DNA from: Pirellulales bacterium
GTDB taxonomy: Bacteria > Planctomycetota > Planctomycetia > Pirellulales > JACPPG01
DNA: 64,000 nt
Direction: 5' to 3'
Assembly (NCBI GenBank): GCA_036499395.1
Contig: DASYDW010000136.1
Coordinates: 167,953 to 231,952 of the forward strand
Positions 18,293-27,844 of the stretch are shown piece after piece. Positions within the stretch are counted from its first letter, which is position 1; every line of letters starts with the position of its first letter. The position numbers and the translations under genes are program-made. Under the pieces are notes generated by a model. The model made no database searches. It was given only the letters and a program-made list of their open reading frames with translations, and had not been told where the DNA came from.

Positions 18293-18494
18293 GCGGGACC
18301 GCCGGCGAGAAGTGCAGGTTTCGGCAGGACTGTTCGCATGATACAGGCCCCCATGGCCACAACCAAGCACGCGGAACGCTCGGCCCCCCTCGGGCGGCGT
18401 TTGCCCGGTACGGCGAACCTGTTAGTGGCATGCTACGCTTGCCTATGTTCCGCCGGCAGCTCTGAAGGCGAAAACCTGGCTGGTCGAGGGTCTT

Positions 18495-20039
18495 ATGTTT
18501 GCACGGTGTTTTTTCTTCTGTGGCGCATTCTGCTTGGTAATCGGCGCCGCGTCAAAACTGCTAGCGACCAACGGCGGAGAATTCCGCATTACGGTCGTTG
18601 ACGCTCAGACGCGCGAACCGATCGCGTGCCGCCTGCATTTGAAGAACGCCAAGGGAGCGCCGCAAAAAGCGGCACGCATGCCGTTCTGGAACGACCACTT
18701 CGTTTTTCCCGGCAACGTGAAACTACGACTGCCGCGCGGCAATTACACGTTCGAACTCGACCACGGCCCCGAGTATACCGATCGCAAAGGTTACTTCTCG
18801 ATTGAGGACAACGCCGACGATGAACAGGTGATCGACCTGACGCGCTCGGTCGATATGGCTGGCGAAGGGTGGTGGTCGGGCGACCTGCATATCCACCGCT
18901 CGGAAAAAGACATCCGCCTGCTGATGCAGGCCGAGGACCTGCATGTCGCGCCACTGATTACCTGGTGGAACGAGAAGAATCCGTGGAAAGGAAAGCCGCT
19001 CCCCAAGGAACCGGTCGTGCGGTTCGACGGTAACCGGATTTATGATTTGCTGGGGGGAGAAGACGAGCGCGGCGGCGGTGCATTGTTGTTCTTCAATCTG
19101 GCGAATCCTTTGGATCTGAGCGGATCGGAGCGTGAATATCCTCCGGCGATGAAATTCCTGCTCGCCGCGCGTGCCCAGGAAACTCCTGACCAGCCCGTGT
19201 GGATCGATATTGAAAAGCCCTTTTGGTGGGACACGCCGATCTGGCTGGCCAGCGGCAAGGTCGATTCGATCGGCCTGGCCAATAACCACATGCAGCGCGA
19301 TGGCATGCTGACGAACGAGGCTTGGGGGAAGCCACGCGACAAGAGCCGATTTCGCGATCCGCGCGGTAACGGCGAATGGTCCGAGGAGATTTATTATCAC
19401 GTGCTCAACTCGGGTCTGCGCATTCCCCCATCGGCCGGTAGTGCGTCAGGCGTGATGCCAAATCCGGTCGGCTATAACCGGATCTATGTGTGGGTCGACA
19501 AGGACGAATTCAGCTACGCCGCCTGGTGGGAGGCGTTCAAGGCCGGCCGTGTGGTCGTGACCAACGGCCCCCTGATTCGGCCGTTTGCAAACAACCGTTT
19601 GCCGGGGCACGTTTTCAAGGGCACGGCCACCGAAGAGCTCGAACTCGAAATTACGTTGAACCTCGCTACCCGCGAGCCGATCAGTTACATGGAAATCGTC
19701 AAAGATGGCCGCGTCGTGCAGAGCGTTCGGCTGGACGAAATGGCCAAGACCGGCCACCTGCCGCCGGTCAAGTTTACGGAGAGCGGTTGGGTGCTGGTGC
19801 GTGCCGTAACGGATAACGACAAAACGTACCGCTTCGCATCGACGGCGCCGTGGTACGTCGAACTGGGGGACAAACCCAGGATCAGCAAAGCCTCGGCACA
19901 ATTCTTCTTGGATTGGGTCAACGAACGTACGGCGAAGCTGAAGCTCACCGATGTCGCCGAGCGCCGCGAGGTATTGGAATTCCACGACCAAGCGCGGAAG
20001 TTCTGGGAAGAACGCGTCTCTCAGGCGACCGTTGACTAA
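18495..20039 (+). CDS. CehA/McbA-family metallohydrolase domain protein, secreted
   Basis: 514 residues from ATG 18495, preceded by GAGGG. A signal peptide covers the first 25 residues. A small beta domain (FRITVVDAQTREPIACRLHL) is followed near residue 135 by WWSGDLHIHRSEKD, the H-x-H metal-binding motif of the PHP-like CehA/McbA family, with further His and acid residues (GLANNHMQRD, an ENGR-like region replaced by VTNGPLIRPF). CehA/McbA proteins include carbaryl hydrolases but most members have unknown substrates, so only a metal-dependent hydrolase is claimed. It is divergent from the PQQ dehydrogenase and convergent with the TolC-family gene. Confidence 0.82.
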   Translation: MFARCFFFCGAFCLVIGAASKLLATNGGEFRITVVDAQTREPIACRLHLKNAKGAPQKAARMPFWNDHFVFPGNVKLRLPRGNYTFELDHGPEYTDRKGYFSIEDNADDEQVIDLTRSVDMAGEGWWSGDLHIHRSEKDIRLLMQAEDLHVAPLITWWNEKNPWKGKPLPKEPVVRFDGNRIYDLLGGEDERGGGALLFFNLANPLDLSGSEREYPPAMKFLLAARAQETPDQPVWIDIEKPFWWDTPIWLASGKVDSIGLANNHMQRDGMLTNEAWGKPRDKSRFRDPRGNGEWSEEIYYHVLNSGLRIPPSAGSASGVMPNPVGYNRIYVWVDKDEFSYAAWWEAFKAGRVVVTNGPLIRPFANNRLPGHVFKGTATEELELEITLNLATREPISYMEIVKDGRVVQSVRLDEMAKTGHLPPVKFTESGWVLVRAVTDNDKTYRFASTAPWYVELGDKPRISKASAQFFLDWVNERTAKLKLTDVAERREVLEFHDQARKFWEERVSQATVD

Positions 20040-20073
20040 TCGCGCTGTTGGTCAAAGAGCCAACCGTGCAAAG

Positions 20074-21339
20074 CTAAGGGCAGCACTCGGCAACGAGCAC
20101 TCCTTGAGCCTGGGCCAGTTTGACCAGTGCGAGCTTCCAGTTGACGACTTTCTCCAGCAGATCACCATCGGCCTGCAACAGTGCCAAGCGGGCCGCACTC
20201 GAGTCGGCGAACGTCGCGCCGCCGGCGCCGGCCCGCCCTTCGACATCGGCGCGTCGTTGGGCGAGTTGATCGCGTGACTCCTTGGCCAAAGCGATTTGCC
20301 GGACGCGCACATCGACCATCTCCGCGGCCTCGCGGATTTCGACGGCGATCTCCTGTTCGCGGTTGTTGGTGTACTGATTGATCTGCCGGCGACGTTCGGG
20401 AAGTTCTCGCTTGGCTTCGTGCGCCTTGCGCAGGGCGCCGAGCAAGCCGAAAATGCCATCGCAGCCCGACGATTGCGGCGCTAACCCCAACAACGGGCTG
20501 ATCTGAGACAGCGCCGCCCGGCTCGAAGCCAACGAGTCTTCGTCAAGATTGCGCCGCAGTCGGCGAAGCATGCCGAGTTCCGGACGCGTCGCCAAGCCAA
20601 ATTGCACGGCCGCCTCGATATCTTGCGGTTCAACCAGCGCTGTCAGATCGTCGGTGGGCCACAGCCGCTCGTACGGCGCGGTGGGGCGCAGCCCGATCTG
20701 CTGCCAAAGCTGCATGTCGAATTGCGTGACGGCTCCCTCGACTTGAACCTGCTGATCACGCAGCTCGATTTCGCGGCGCGCGAACTGGTTCTCGTCCAGC
20801 GGCAACTTCAGCCCCTGCTGCCGCAACCGGTCGACGCCAGACACGGTTTGTCGCACATCGGCGAGCGAGCGCCCGAGCAGGTCCAGCCGGGCTTCGTTCA
20901 ATTCAAGCGCGTAATACGTGCTCAAGGCGTCCGCGCTCGAACGATTGCGCGCCTCGAGCGCCGCGGTGCGCAGCACGTCATAGGTCAACGAGTTGTCTTC
21001 ATGCGAACAATGCTTGCCAGCTTCTCGCGCAGCCAACGCCCGGCGCTCGCCATCGAGCAAGTTGCCCAGCTTCGAAGCGCGCGCGGCCAGGCATTGGCAT
21101 TCGGGCTTGCTGAGCGCGTGGTAATTTCCTGCCGCGCGAGGATAGCCGAGCTGTTGATCGACCGCCGGCAGCCGCTCGACGCGCTCGACATCGACGAGCG
21201 CCGCGCCGCGCTCGACCACCTCGAGCGAGTCGCTCGTCGGCGGCCCCGCCCCGACGCGGCCGCGGTGCGCAACGCTCCCGGCGCAGCCGACCACGGTCGT
21301 CACGAGAATCAGTCCCAGCAGCAGTAACCCGGCTCGCAT
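20074..21339 (-). CDS. TolC-family outer-membrane lipoprotein
   Basis: 421 residues from ATG 21337-21339, with GAGGAG four bases upstream. The N-terminus is a lipoprotein signal: MRAGLLLLGLILVTTVVGC, lipobox VVGC. The rest is long amphipathic helix with Gln, Glu, Arg and Leu repeats (ALELNEARLDLLGRSLADVR, ADGDLLEKVVNWKLALVKLAQAQG) in the two-fold TolC arrangement, the last motif being the usual TolC C-terminus. Family members form trans-periplasmic channels for efflux or type I secretion. No inner-membrane pump or adaptor gene is adjacent, so its partners are elsewhere. Cys residues in the central part (ECQCLAARASK, HCSHED) are uncommon for the family. Confidence 0.75.
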   Translation of the reverse strand: MRAGLLLLGLILVTTVVGCAGSVAHRGRVGAGPPTSDSLEVVERGAALVDVERVERLPAVDQQLGYPRAAGNYHALSKPECQCLAARASKLGNLLDGERRALAAREAGKHCSHEDNSLTYDVLRTAALEARNRSSADALSTYYALELNEARLDLLGRSLADVRQTVSGVDRLRQQGLKLPLDENQFARREIELRDQQVQVEGAVTQFDMQLWQQIGLRPTAPYERLWPTDDLTALVEPQDIEAAVQFGLATRPELGMLRRLRRNLDEDSLASSRAALSQISPLLGLAPQSSGCDGIFGLLGALRKAHEAKRELPERRRQINQYTNNREQEIAVEIREAAEMVDVRVRQIALAKESRDQLAQRRADVEGRAGAGGATFADSSAARLALLQADGDLLEKVVNWKLALVKLAQAQGVLVAECCP

Positions 21340-21774
21340 GCGCTCCTCAGCCTGGAATGGCGGCATTTCCCTACTTTCATCGCCGTACGGCTGCGAAGGC
21401 CTGAAGCATTTATTGGGGTTCTGCCCGGCGAAAGGGATCAAACGCGACTGACGAAGGAAGGGATTGTGGTGGGGTCGGGTTTGCGGCCTTGACGGTTACG
21501 CTACGGCCGATTGTGCCGGTTGTGCCGTCCCTAGCAGATGATCGGGAAAGGGTAACCGTAACGGCGTTGAATCCTTGCCAAAACGCCGCGAGAAAACGCA
21601 CGTTGTCCGGCGCGCGGAAGGCGATCCAATGCCGCAGCGGTGGTCGTTCGCCAACCGAACGAACCGATCAAAATTCATCCCACCTTTGGGTGAGTCTCAA
21701 ACCTATAGTTGCTAAAGGCTGCGCGCAAACTGCACGATGCGGACTTGACGTCCCCCAACCCCTCGTACACGAAG
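21340..21774. other. Intergenic region between divergent tolC-like and REC-GGDEF-CBS genes
   Basis: About 435 bp with no convincing coding frame. It contains an inverted repeat ACGGTTAC (21492-21499) / GTAACCGT (21552-21559) enclosing a G/C-rich segment with smaller complementary stretches, which could be a structured RNA or an operator pair. No strong promoter match was found. Confidence 0.45.
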
Positions 21775-23397
21775 ATGTTGCACCGCAAAGTACTCATCGC
21801 CGACGACGACCCGGATATTCGCCGGTTGGTCGCCTATTGGCTCGAGGCGGCGGGCTACACCGTGCAACAGGCCGAAGATGGCGCAGCAGCCCTCGAGGCG
21901 GCCCATCAAGATTGCCCGCACTTTCTGATTTGCGATTGGGATATGCCTGGGCTCGACGGGATCGAGCTGTGCCGGCGGATTCGCGACGACAGCTTTCCGC
22001 ACTACATCTACACGGTACTGCTCACCGCGCATAACAAAGTCGCGGACATGATCCTGGCGTTAGAGTCGGGCGCAGACGATCTCTTGACCAAGCCGATCGC
22101 CTCGCCCGAGTTGCTGGCGCGTTTACGCGCCGGGGCGCGCGTGATCGAACTCGAAAACCAACTGGTCCGGTTGGCACGCACCGATCCGCTGACTGAGATT
22201 CCGAATCGATGGGTATTCTTCGAGCAATTCGAGCGAGAGCTGGCCCGTGCTCGCCGGCAGCAGACGCCGTTGACCTGCGTGCTGTGCGATATCGACTTTT
22301 TCAAAACCGTGAACGACACCCACGGGCACGTTGCGGGTGATATTATCCTCAAGGCGTTCGCCCAAGTTTTGAATTCCCAGTGCCGCGAGACGGACCATTT
22401 GTGCCGTTACGGTGGAGAAGAGTTTTGCATCCTGCTGACGGACACCGACGAAAAGCAGGCCATTCAGTGGGCGCAGCGAATCCGGGCCACGTTACGGGAG
22501 ATGTCGCTTCCCGGTGAGGGCCATCGGCTGACGATCACGGTCAGTTTCGGCGTGGCTGAACTGGACGAATGCGTCGAGAGACCGACCGAGCTGTTCGATC
22601 GCGCCGACAGCGCCCTACGCGTCGCCAAGCATACGGGGCGCGATCGGGTTGTCGGCTTTAGTGAACTGGACGAGCCGGACGGACAGGATTGCGAGTCCAC
22701 CGGCGACTATCGCGAATGGCTGCGCGGCCTGCAAGCCCGGCAGATCATGTCCAGCCGGATCACATGTTTTCGGAATGATCAGCCGATCCACGAGGCGGCG
22801 GAATTCTTCTTGCGGACGCGCATCAATTCCGCGCCGGTTGTCGACGACGGCGGCAAGCTGGCCGGCATCGTCTCGGAAAAAGACTTGGTCTGCGCGCCGC
22901 TACAGGCCGACGGCTGGAATCTGCCGCTGTGCGACGTCATGAAAACCAACGTCGTGTGTTACGACGAAGAGACACCTGCGATCATCATCTACAACTTTCT
23001 GTGCCGCGTTTCGATTCGCCGGGTCGTGATCGTGAAAGATGGTTTTCCGACGGGGATCATCAGCCGGGGCACGTTCTTGCGATTGATGGCCAATTGGCAG
23101 GCCGCGCGCGAGTCGTCGCGGCGGTCCGAGAGCGACGACAACACCGATCGTCTCGCGATCGAGCGGCATCTGGCCGCTACGATGCAGCGACTCGAGGCGA
23201 GCGTCACAGAAATCGAGAACAGCCTGGCCACGGACGCGGGCGCCACCCCTCTGTTCGTGGGTGCGGCCTCGATTCAGGATTTGGCCCTCGACCTGGTGGC
23301 CTTATCGGGCTGGCTGGGCGAAACGCGCGCGACGGGCACTTTACCCATTCAAGTGCCAATGCCTACAACGCCGACACTCCCTGCGCCGACGCGTTAG
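21775..23397 (+). CDS. Response regulator with GGDEF and tandem CBS domains
   Basis: 540 residues from ATG 21775 (MLHRKVLIADDDPDIRRLV). Residues 4-120 are a receiver domain with the acidic DDD pocket, phospho-acceptor Asp54 (ICDWDMPG) and the Lys of LLTKPI. Residues 140-300 are a diguanylate cyclase domain with an intact RYGGEEF active site and a RETD inhibitory I-site exactly five residues before GGEEF, so c-di-GMP synthesis with product inhibition is expected. From about residue 322 a pair of CBS motifs (ARQIMSSRITCFRNDQPI, NSAPVVDDGGKLAGIVSEKD, then a second repeat) suggests adenine-nucleotide or c-di-nucleotide sensing. No partner kinase is adjacent. Confidence 0.93.
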   Translation: MLHRKVLIADDDPDIRRLVAYWLEAAGYTVQQAEDGAAALEAAHQDCPHFLICDWDMPGLDGIELCRRIRDDSFPHYIYTVLLTAHNKVADMILALESGADDLLTKPIASPELLARLRAGARVIELENQLVRLARTDPLTEIPNRWVFFEQFERELARARRQQTPLTCVLCDIDFFKTVNDTHGHVAGDIILKAFAQVLNSQCRETDHLCRYGGEEFCILLTDTDEKQAIQWAQRIRATLREMSLPGEGHRLTITVSFGVAELDECVERPTELFDRADSALRVAKHTGRDRVVGFSELDEPDGQDCESTGDYREWLRGLQARQIMSSRITCFRNDQPIHEAAEFFLRTRINSAPVVDDGGKLAGIVSEKDLVCAPLQADGWNLPLCDVMKTNVVCYDEETPAIIIYNFLCRVSIRRVVIVKDGFPTGIISRGTFLRLMANWQAARESSRRSESDDNTDRLAIERHLAATMQRLEASVTEIENSLATDAGATPLFVGAASIQDLALDLVALSGWLGETRATGTLPIQVPMPTTPTLPAPTR

Positions 23398-23471
23398 CGA
23401 CGTTTCGCTCGACATCGCGCCCTTGCGATAACTGATAGCGCGGAGGCTGCGAACCATCGCACGGCGACAAT

Positions 23472-23792
23472 TCATCGGCGAAAGAACGTGTCGCGACTGT
23501 CGACCATGACCGTATCGACGAAGGCGGTCACCGGGTAGCGCTGTACCGCATCGCGGTGGACGTAATCCATGAGGGCCGACGCGACGTCGATCGTGGTAAT
23601 CATTTCGATACGGACACAAGAGCGGTCCGGACTGTTGAACAAGTCGTCAACGATGCCGTGCTCCCCCTTGCCAAAGCAATACATGGCGTTGTACCCCTTG
23701 GCTCCGAGCTCGACGAATTTCGAAAGCAGGTCTTTCAGCAAGACGCTCTCAGCGATAACGACCACGCGTTTGGCTTCGACGAATTCTGCCAT
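23472..23792 (-). CDS. sbtB: PII-like bicarbonate-transport regulator SbtB
   Basis: 106 residues. The pattern of a short strand (KRVVVIAES), helix, GAKGYNAMYCFGKGEHGIVDD (the T-loop position), then SCVRIEMITTIDVASALMDYV, and a final strand ITAFVDTV-type matches the PII fold and specifically SbtB. It follows sbtA by 87 bp in the same direction, as in cyanobacteria, where SbtB binds adenine nucleotides including cAMP and inhibits SbtA. The C-terminus ends VDSRDTFFRR with no cysteine, so the redox-sensitive Cys pair described for some cyanobacterial SbtB is absent. A GGGGGA sequence precedes the ATG. Identification rests on weak sequence similarity plus strong context. Confidence 0.8.
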   Translation of the reverse strand: MAEFVEAKRVVVIAESVLLKDLLSKFVELGAKGYNAMYCFGKGEHGIVDDLFNSPDRSCVRIEMITTIDVASALMDYVHRDAVQRYPVTAFVDTVMVDSRDTFFRR

Positions 23793-23879
23793 GTTCCGTC
23801 ATCCCCCTTTCGTGGACGAGCGAGCCTTGCGAGTTCGCTAGATTATCCACCTGCGCTCAGTGTGGCGTGCTAGGTTCCG

Positions 23880-25079
23880 TCAGCCCGCACCAACGGCTGG
23901 CGCTGCGACGGGAAAATGTTCCAAGACCGCTTTGGCAATCTGCATATAAACGGGAATTCCGATCGTCACGTTGTACGAAAACGTGCATCCCAAAGAGGCT
24001 GCCAGCGGCAGCGTTGGGCTTGCTTCGGGAATCGCCAGCCGCTGAACGGCGGGTACCGCGATATAGGATGCGGCTGCGCACAGGACGGCAAACAGGGTAT
24101 ACGTCCCCAGCTCGAATGGCGTTCCCAGAAACTTGCTGTACCCATGCGCGATGAAGATCCCCATGGTCGCAAGGATGTTGGGACCAATCAGCGCGAACAT
24201 CACGAAGGGCAGGCCGGCGGATTTCAGGTCGCGCAAGCGTCGGCAAGCGGTCATGCCCATTTCCAATAGAAACAGACATAACGCTCCCTGGAACAGCTTC
24301 ACGAACAGCTCGTCATCCTCGGCAGTGATTTTTTCTCCCTGCAAGCGGCTCACAAAGCCGATCAGGATACCGCCAAAGAGCAAGAACAGCCCCGGATTGA
24401 GAAACAGTTCGTGTAGCAGCTGCAGATTGATGAACGAATAGAAGCTGCCGTTGCCATTCTTAGCGAGCTTCGCCGCGTCAGCTTCGGATGAACCGTGCAT
24501 GCCTTCACTTTCCACCGATGCAAACGATGGCGTCTGCGGATCGTAACCCGGCTCGTCAGGCAGGTTGCCGCGAGCGTCCATCCCGTTTTGGCGCAAACGG
24601 GAGACGAGAAACAACGCGACGAGGCAGCCAGGAACCTCCATCACAGCCAACATCACCGGCATATAGGGCGCAAAACCGACGCCGGCAACGTTCAACACCC
24701 CGACGCACGTCGCGAACGTACCTGCCGAGTCCGAACCGTAGTAGCCCGCAACCGTGGCGGCATCGACCCGACGCAACTTCGTGAATCCTCGTAAGGCGTA
24801 ATAAGCCAGGATACCAATCAGGAAATTCGTGACGAAACCAATCACCATGAATCCGCCAGCGCGGGCAAATTCCTTGCCGGACAACGCGGCCAACTCCTCA
24901 CCACCGTGCCAGCCGATGGCGATCAGCAGATACATCGTCAGGCCCTGATAGAGCACGTGCGGGAACTCGAAGGGAACCTTCAACAGCGGCACGCTGAAGC
25001 CCATGTAGAAGAACAACAACAGGGGCTTGAAGAGGTTGTGTCGGAAGTTCTCCCAGAATTCCCAAAACATGTCATGCAT
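23880..25079 (-). CDS. sbtA: Sodium-dependent bicarbonate transporter SbtA
   Basis: 399 residues with about ten membrane helices; start at ATG 25077-25079 (MHDMFWEFWENFRHNLFKPLLLF). Motifs typical of SbtA are GYYGSDSAGTFATCVGVL, FLLEMGMTACRRL and SLGCTFSYNVTIGIP, in the two inverted repeats; a charged cytoplasmic loop (GMDARGNLPDEP...SSEADAAKLAKNGNG) separates the halves, as in cyanobacterial SbtA (about 370 residues). It imports bicarbonate with sodium. sbtB follows immediately. No carboxysome or RuBisCO gene is seen here, so bicarbonate would supply carboxylases or pH homeostasis (inference). Confidence 0.93.
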   Translation of the reverse strand: MHDMFWEFWENFRHNLFKPLLLFFYMGFSVPLLKVPFEFPHVLYQGLTMYLLIAIGWHGGEELAALSGKEFARAGGFMVIGFVTNFLIGILAYYALRGFTKLRRVDAATVAGYYGSDSAGTFATCVGVLNVAGVGFAPYMPVMLAVMEVPGCLVALFLVSRLRQNGMDARGNLPDEPGYDPQTPSFASVESEGMHGSSEADAAKLAKNGNGSFYSFINLQLLHELFLNPGLFLLFGGILIGFVSRLQGEKITAEDDELFVKLFQGALCLFLLEMGMTACRRLRDLKSAGLPFVMFALIGPNILATMGIFIAHGYSKFLGTPFELGTYTLFAVLCAAASYIAVPAVQRLAIPEASPTLPLAASLGCTFSYNVTIGIPVYMQIAKAVLEHFPVAAPAVGAG

Positions 25080-25711
25080 CGCGAAACCTGCTGATGTTGG
25101 GCGAACAGCGCATGACCGGCGCGATGTCGGCAGCAGGAGTCGAGCGGCCCGCGGCAACGAGAGCCAAGCGAATGACCGTACGATGAGGCCCTAGCCTTGG
25201 ATGAGAGGCCATCGATCGTGTCGATGCAGCAGCAAGCAACGGAACGTTCGGCGATGAAGAGATTGGCCGACGGGCCGTTTTAGAGTGCCTGGCCAGCGAA
25301 CACATAATGACAGCCAGGAGCCCACTTTTATGGTCGACGACTCGCACCATACTCGGAAGTATATGAGGTTTAAAGCCGCCCTGGGACGTCAGTTGGTTAA
25401 AAATTCGTAAATATGCCGCGCGCCATTCGCGCCGAAGACCGTGCGGCGACGAGAATAGGTGCAGAGTTGCCCAAGGTTTGACCCGCCCCGCGACGGTTGT
25501 GCCAGCGACGGCATCAGGGATCAATTCGCGCCCCTAGGTTCCCCGATGTACACTTAAAGGAGCGGGCGAGACCGAATCGAGGGTGAGCAGTCAGCGCCAT
25601 GGGTCGCGGCAAAATCGCCGACGAACCGTGGGCCTGCGCGATCGTGCGATTCGTAGAAACATTGAATGCCGTCGCGATCTTGCACAACCCGACATCCCAG
25701 GAGCGCTACAC
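25080..25711. other. Divergent intergenic region sbtA / OmpR-type regulator
   Basis: About 630 bp. Open frames on both strands give compositionally random products. An AT-rich patch at 25360-25420 (with TTAAAAATTCGTAAATAT) probably contains promoter elements for one or both genes, but no pair of -35/-10 boxes with good spacing was found. Confidence 0.4.
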
Positions 25712-26383
25712 GTGAACGTGTTAGTCATCGAGGACGACCCGGTAATCGGCAAAGCGCTGCGGCAGGGATTCGTCGAGGGAGGAAGCGAGTGCGCATGGGC
25801 CAAGGATGGCGTCCGCGGCCTGGAAATGGCCAGCAGCCAACAATACGACGTCATCATCATCGATCTGATGTTGCCGCGCATGCCAGGTCTCGAGGTGTTA
25901 GCCAAGCTCCGCTCGCAGGGCCTGCAAACTCCGACCATTTTGCTGACGGCCCTCGGATCGGTCGAGGAGCGCGTGGCCGGCCTAAATGCCGGAGCCGACG
26001 ATTACCTGGTCAAGCCGTTCGCCTTCACCGAGTTGATGGCGCGGATCGAGGCCGTTTGCCGGCGCACGACAACCAGACCCCGCCCCGTGTTGCAAGTCCG
26101 CGACATCACGCTGGACCTGACGACGCGCCGCGTGACGCGTGGCGGCGTCGAAGTCGACCTCACGCCGACCGAGTTCAGCCTGCTGGAATTGTTGATGCGT
26201 TATGCAGGCCAGGTTGTGACGCGCAAAATGCTCTGCGAGCATTTGTGGCAGTCCGATTGGGAAGGGACGACGAACGTCATCGAGGTCCATATCAATCGTT
26301 TGCGCGGCAAGCTCGATCGCAAATTCGGCGAATCTATGATTCAAACGGTGCGAGGTCGCGGCTATGCGATTCCGGCGGCTTAG
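25712..26383 (+). CDS. OmpR/PhoB-family response regulator
   Basis: 223 residues starting with GTG 25712, seven bases after AGGAGCG. An N-terminal receiver (NVLVIEDDPVIGKALR, phospho-acceptor Asp51 in IIIDLMLPRMPG, T in ILLTALG, Lys in LVKPF) is joined to a winged-helix DNA-binding domain (LTPTEFSLLELLMRYAGQVVTR, VIEVHINRLRGKLD, TVRGRGYAI). It works with the kinase encoded immediately downstream; the two reading frames overlap by 20 bp. Target genes cannot be read from the sequence. Family relatives with this kinase type include CusR/CopR-like metal and envelope-stress regulators. Confidence 0.95.
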   Translation: MNVLVIEDDPVIGKALRQGFVEGGSECAWAKDGVRGLEMASSQQYDVIIIDLMLPRMPGLEVLAKLRSQGLQTPTILLTALGSVEERVAGLNAGADDYLVKPFAFTELMARIEAVCRRTTTRPRPVLQVRDITLDLTTRRVTRGGVEVDLTPTEFSLLELLMRYAGQVVTRKMLCEHLWQSDWEGTTNVIEVHINRLRGKLDRKFGESMIQTVRGRGYAIPAA

Positions 26384-27821
26384 GGATGTCTTCCGGTCTC
26401 TCCGTTTTCGCCTCACGTTGTGGAACACGGCCGTCGTGCTGCTGACGGTCGTCTGCACGTTGATGGGCGTCCGCGAGGCGCTGCGGTTTGCCCTGCGTCA
26501 CGAGATCGATCAACTGCTGCGCGAGGACGCCCTGGAAGTCGAGTTGGCGGTCGAGCAGATGTACCACTCGATCAACAACGAGGCTTTCTCGGCCGAAATG
26601 ACGCGCAAGGTCGCCGCCCATATCGAACGTGGCATGTTCGTCGAGCTGCTGGACGAGAACGATAAAGTCCTGTGGTGCAGCGAAAACACGCCGTCCGAGC
26701 AATTATTCAAATCCGATCTGCGCGACGGCACAATGACGATCGCCGGCCAGCGCTATCGCGTCGTACAATCGCATTTGGAAAAGCCTGGGCTGCCCACGTT
26801 TACGGTGCGAGTCGGTTCGTCGATGGCCAGCGCCGACGAGGATATCGCCAAGGTCACGCAAGTGATGACGATCGTGGCGCTGTTGATCATGTTGATTGCG
26901 CCTTTGGGCGGCTTCTGGCTGTCAGGGCGCGCCACACATCCGCTGGCTCAGATCATTCACACGGCCGATCGGTTGCGACCGCGGCGCATGGAAGAGCGTC
27001 TGCCGATGCGCGGTACGGGGGACGAGCTCGATCAGCTATCAGCCACGATCAATCGCTTCCTCGATTTGATTGCCGAATACCTGGACCGCAATCGGGAATT
27101 CGTCGCCAACGCGGCGCATGAACTGCGGTCACCGCTGGCCGCCATCCAGAGCTCGGTTGAGGTGGCCTTGAATAGCGATCGCACGATCGACGAGTACAAG
27201 GACCTGTTGAGCGACATCGTGGACGAGTGCAGCAGCCTGGGCAAGCTCGTGAATCAACTGCTGCTACTGGCCGAAAGTGACGCCGGCAGCATGCAGATCG
27301 ATACCAAGGCCGTAGCGCTCGACCGACTGACGAAGCATTCGGTCGATATGTTCCAGGGAGCGGCCGAAGAGCGTGGCGTCGATTTGCATTTCGGCCGCTT
27401 CGAATCCCTACCGGTTCGCGGCGATGCCCAGCGTTTGCAACAGGTCGTCAATAACTTGATCGACAATGCGGTAAAATTCACTCAGTCAGGCGGTAGCGTC
27501 ACGGTTGACCTGTCGCACGACCGCGATCGAGCCCGCGCGATCGTCCAGGTGCGCGATACCGGCATGGGCATTCCGTCGGATGACCTGCCCCACGTCTTCG
27601 AGCGCTTCTATCGCGGCGACAAATCCCGCCAGCGTGAAAATCAGCCGGGCGGAACCGGATTAGGTCTGAGCATTTGCCAATCGATCGTGCAGGCGCACGG
27701 TGGCAAGATGGAAATCCAGAGCACCTTGGGAAAAGGAACGACCGCGACCGTATACCTGCCTGCCGCTCCGCAAGATGCGACACAGGAACGTTTAGCGCCC
27801 TTCGCGATCGGCCCCGCCTAG
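26364..27821 (+). CDS. HAMP-domain sensor histidine kinase
   Basis: 485 residues. It begins at ATG 26364 inside the last codons of the response regulator, indicating translational coupling. An N-terminal membrane helix (TLWNTAVVLLTVVCTLMGV) and a second at about residues 170-190 flank a periplasmic sensor region of about 125 residues. HAMP follows, then the H-box NAAHELRSPLAAIQ with His252, N-box NNLIDNAVKF, and G-boxes VRDTGMGIP and GGTGLGLSICQSIV. All catalytic motifs are intact. The overall plan resembles the CusS/BaeS-like (IIIA-type) kinases. The signal is unknown; no metal-binding motif is evident in the sensor region. Confidence 0.95.
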   Translation: MRFRRLRDVFRSLRFRLTLWNTAVVLLTVVCTLMGVREALRFALRHEIDQLLREDALEVELAVEQMYHSINNEAFSAEMTRKVAAHIERGMFVELLDENDKVLWCSENTPSEQLFKSDLRDGTMTIAGQRYRVVQSHLEKPGLPTFTVRVGSSMASADEDIAKVTQVMTIVALLIMLIAPLGGFWLSGRATHPLAQIIHTADRLRPRRMEERLPMRGTGDELDQLSATINRFLDLIAEYLDRNREFVANAAHELRSPLAAIQSSVEVALNSDRTIDEYKDLLSDIVDECSSLGKLVNQLLLLAESDAGSMQIDTKAVALDRLTKHSVDMFQGAAEERGVDLHFGRFESLPVRGDAQRLQQVVNNLIDNAVKFTQSGGSVTVDLSHDRDRARAIVQVRDTGMGIPSDDLPHVFERFYRGDKSRQRENQPGGTGLGLSICQSIVQAHGGKMEIQSTLGKGTTATVYLPAAPQDATQERLAPFAIGPA

Positions 27822-27844
27822 CTGCACGTGCGGCGTTTGCCGTA

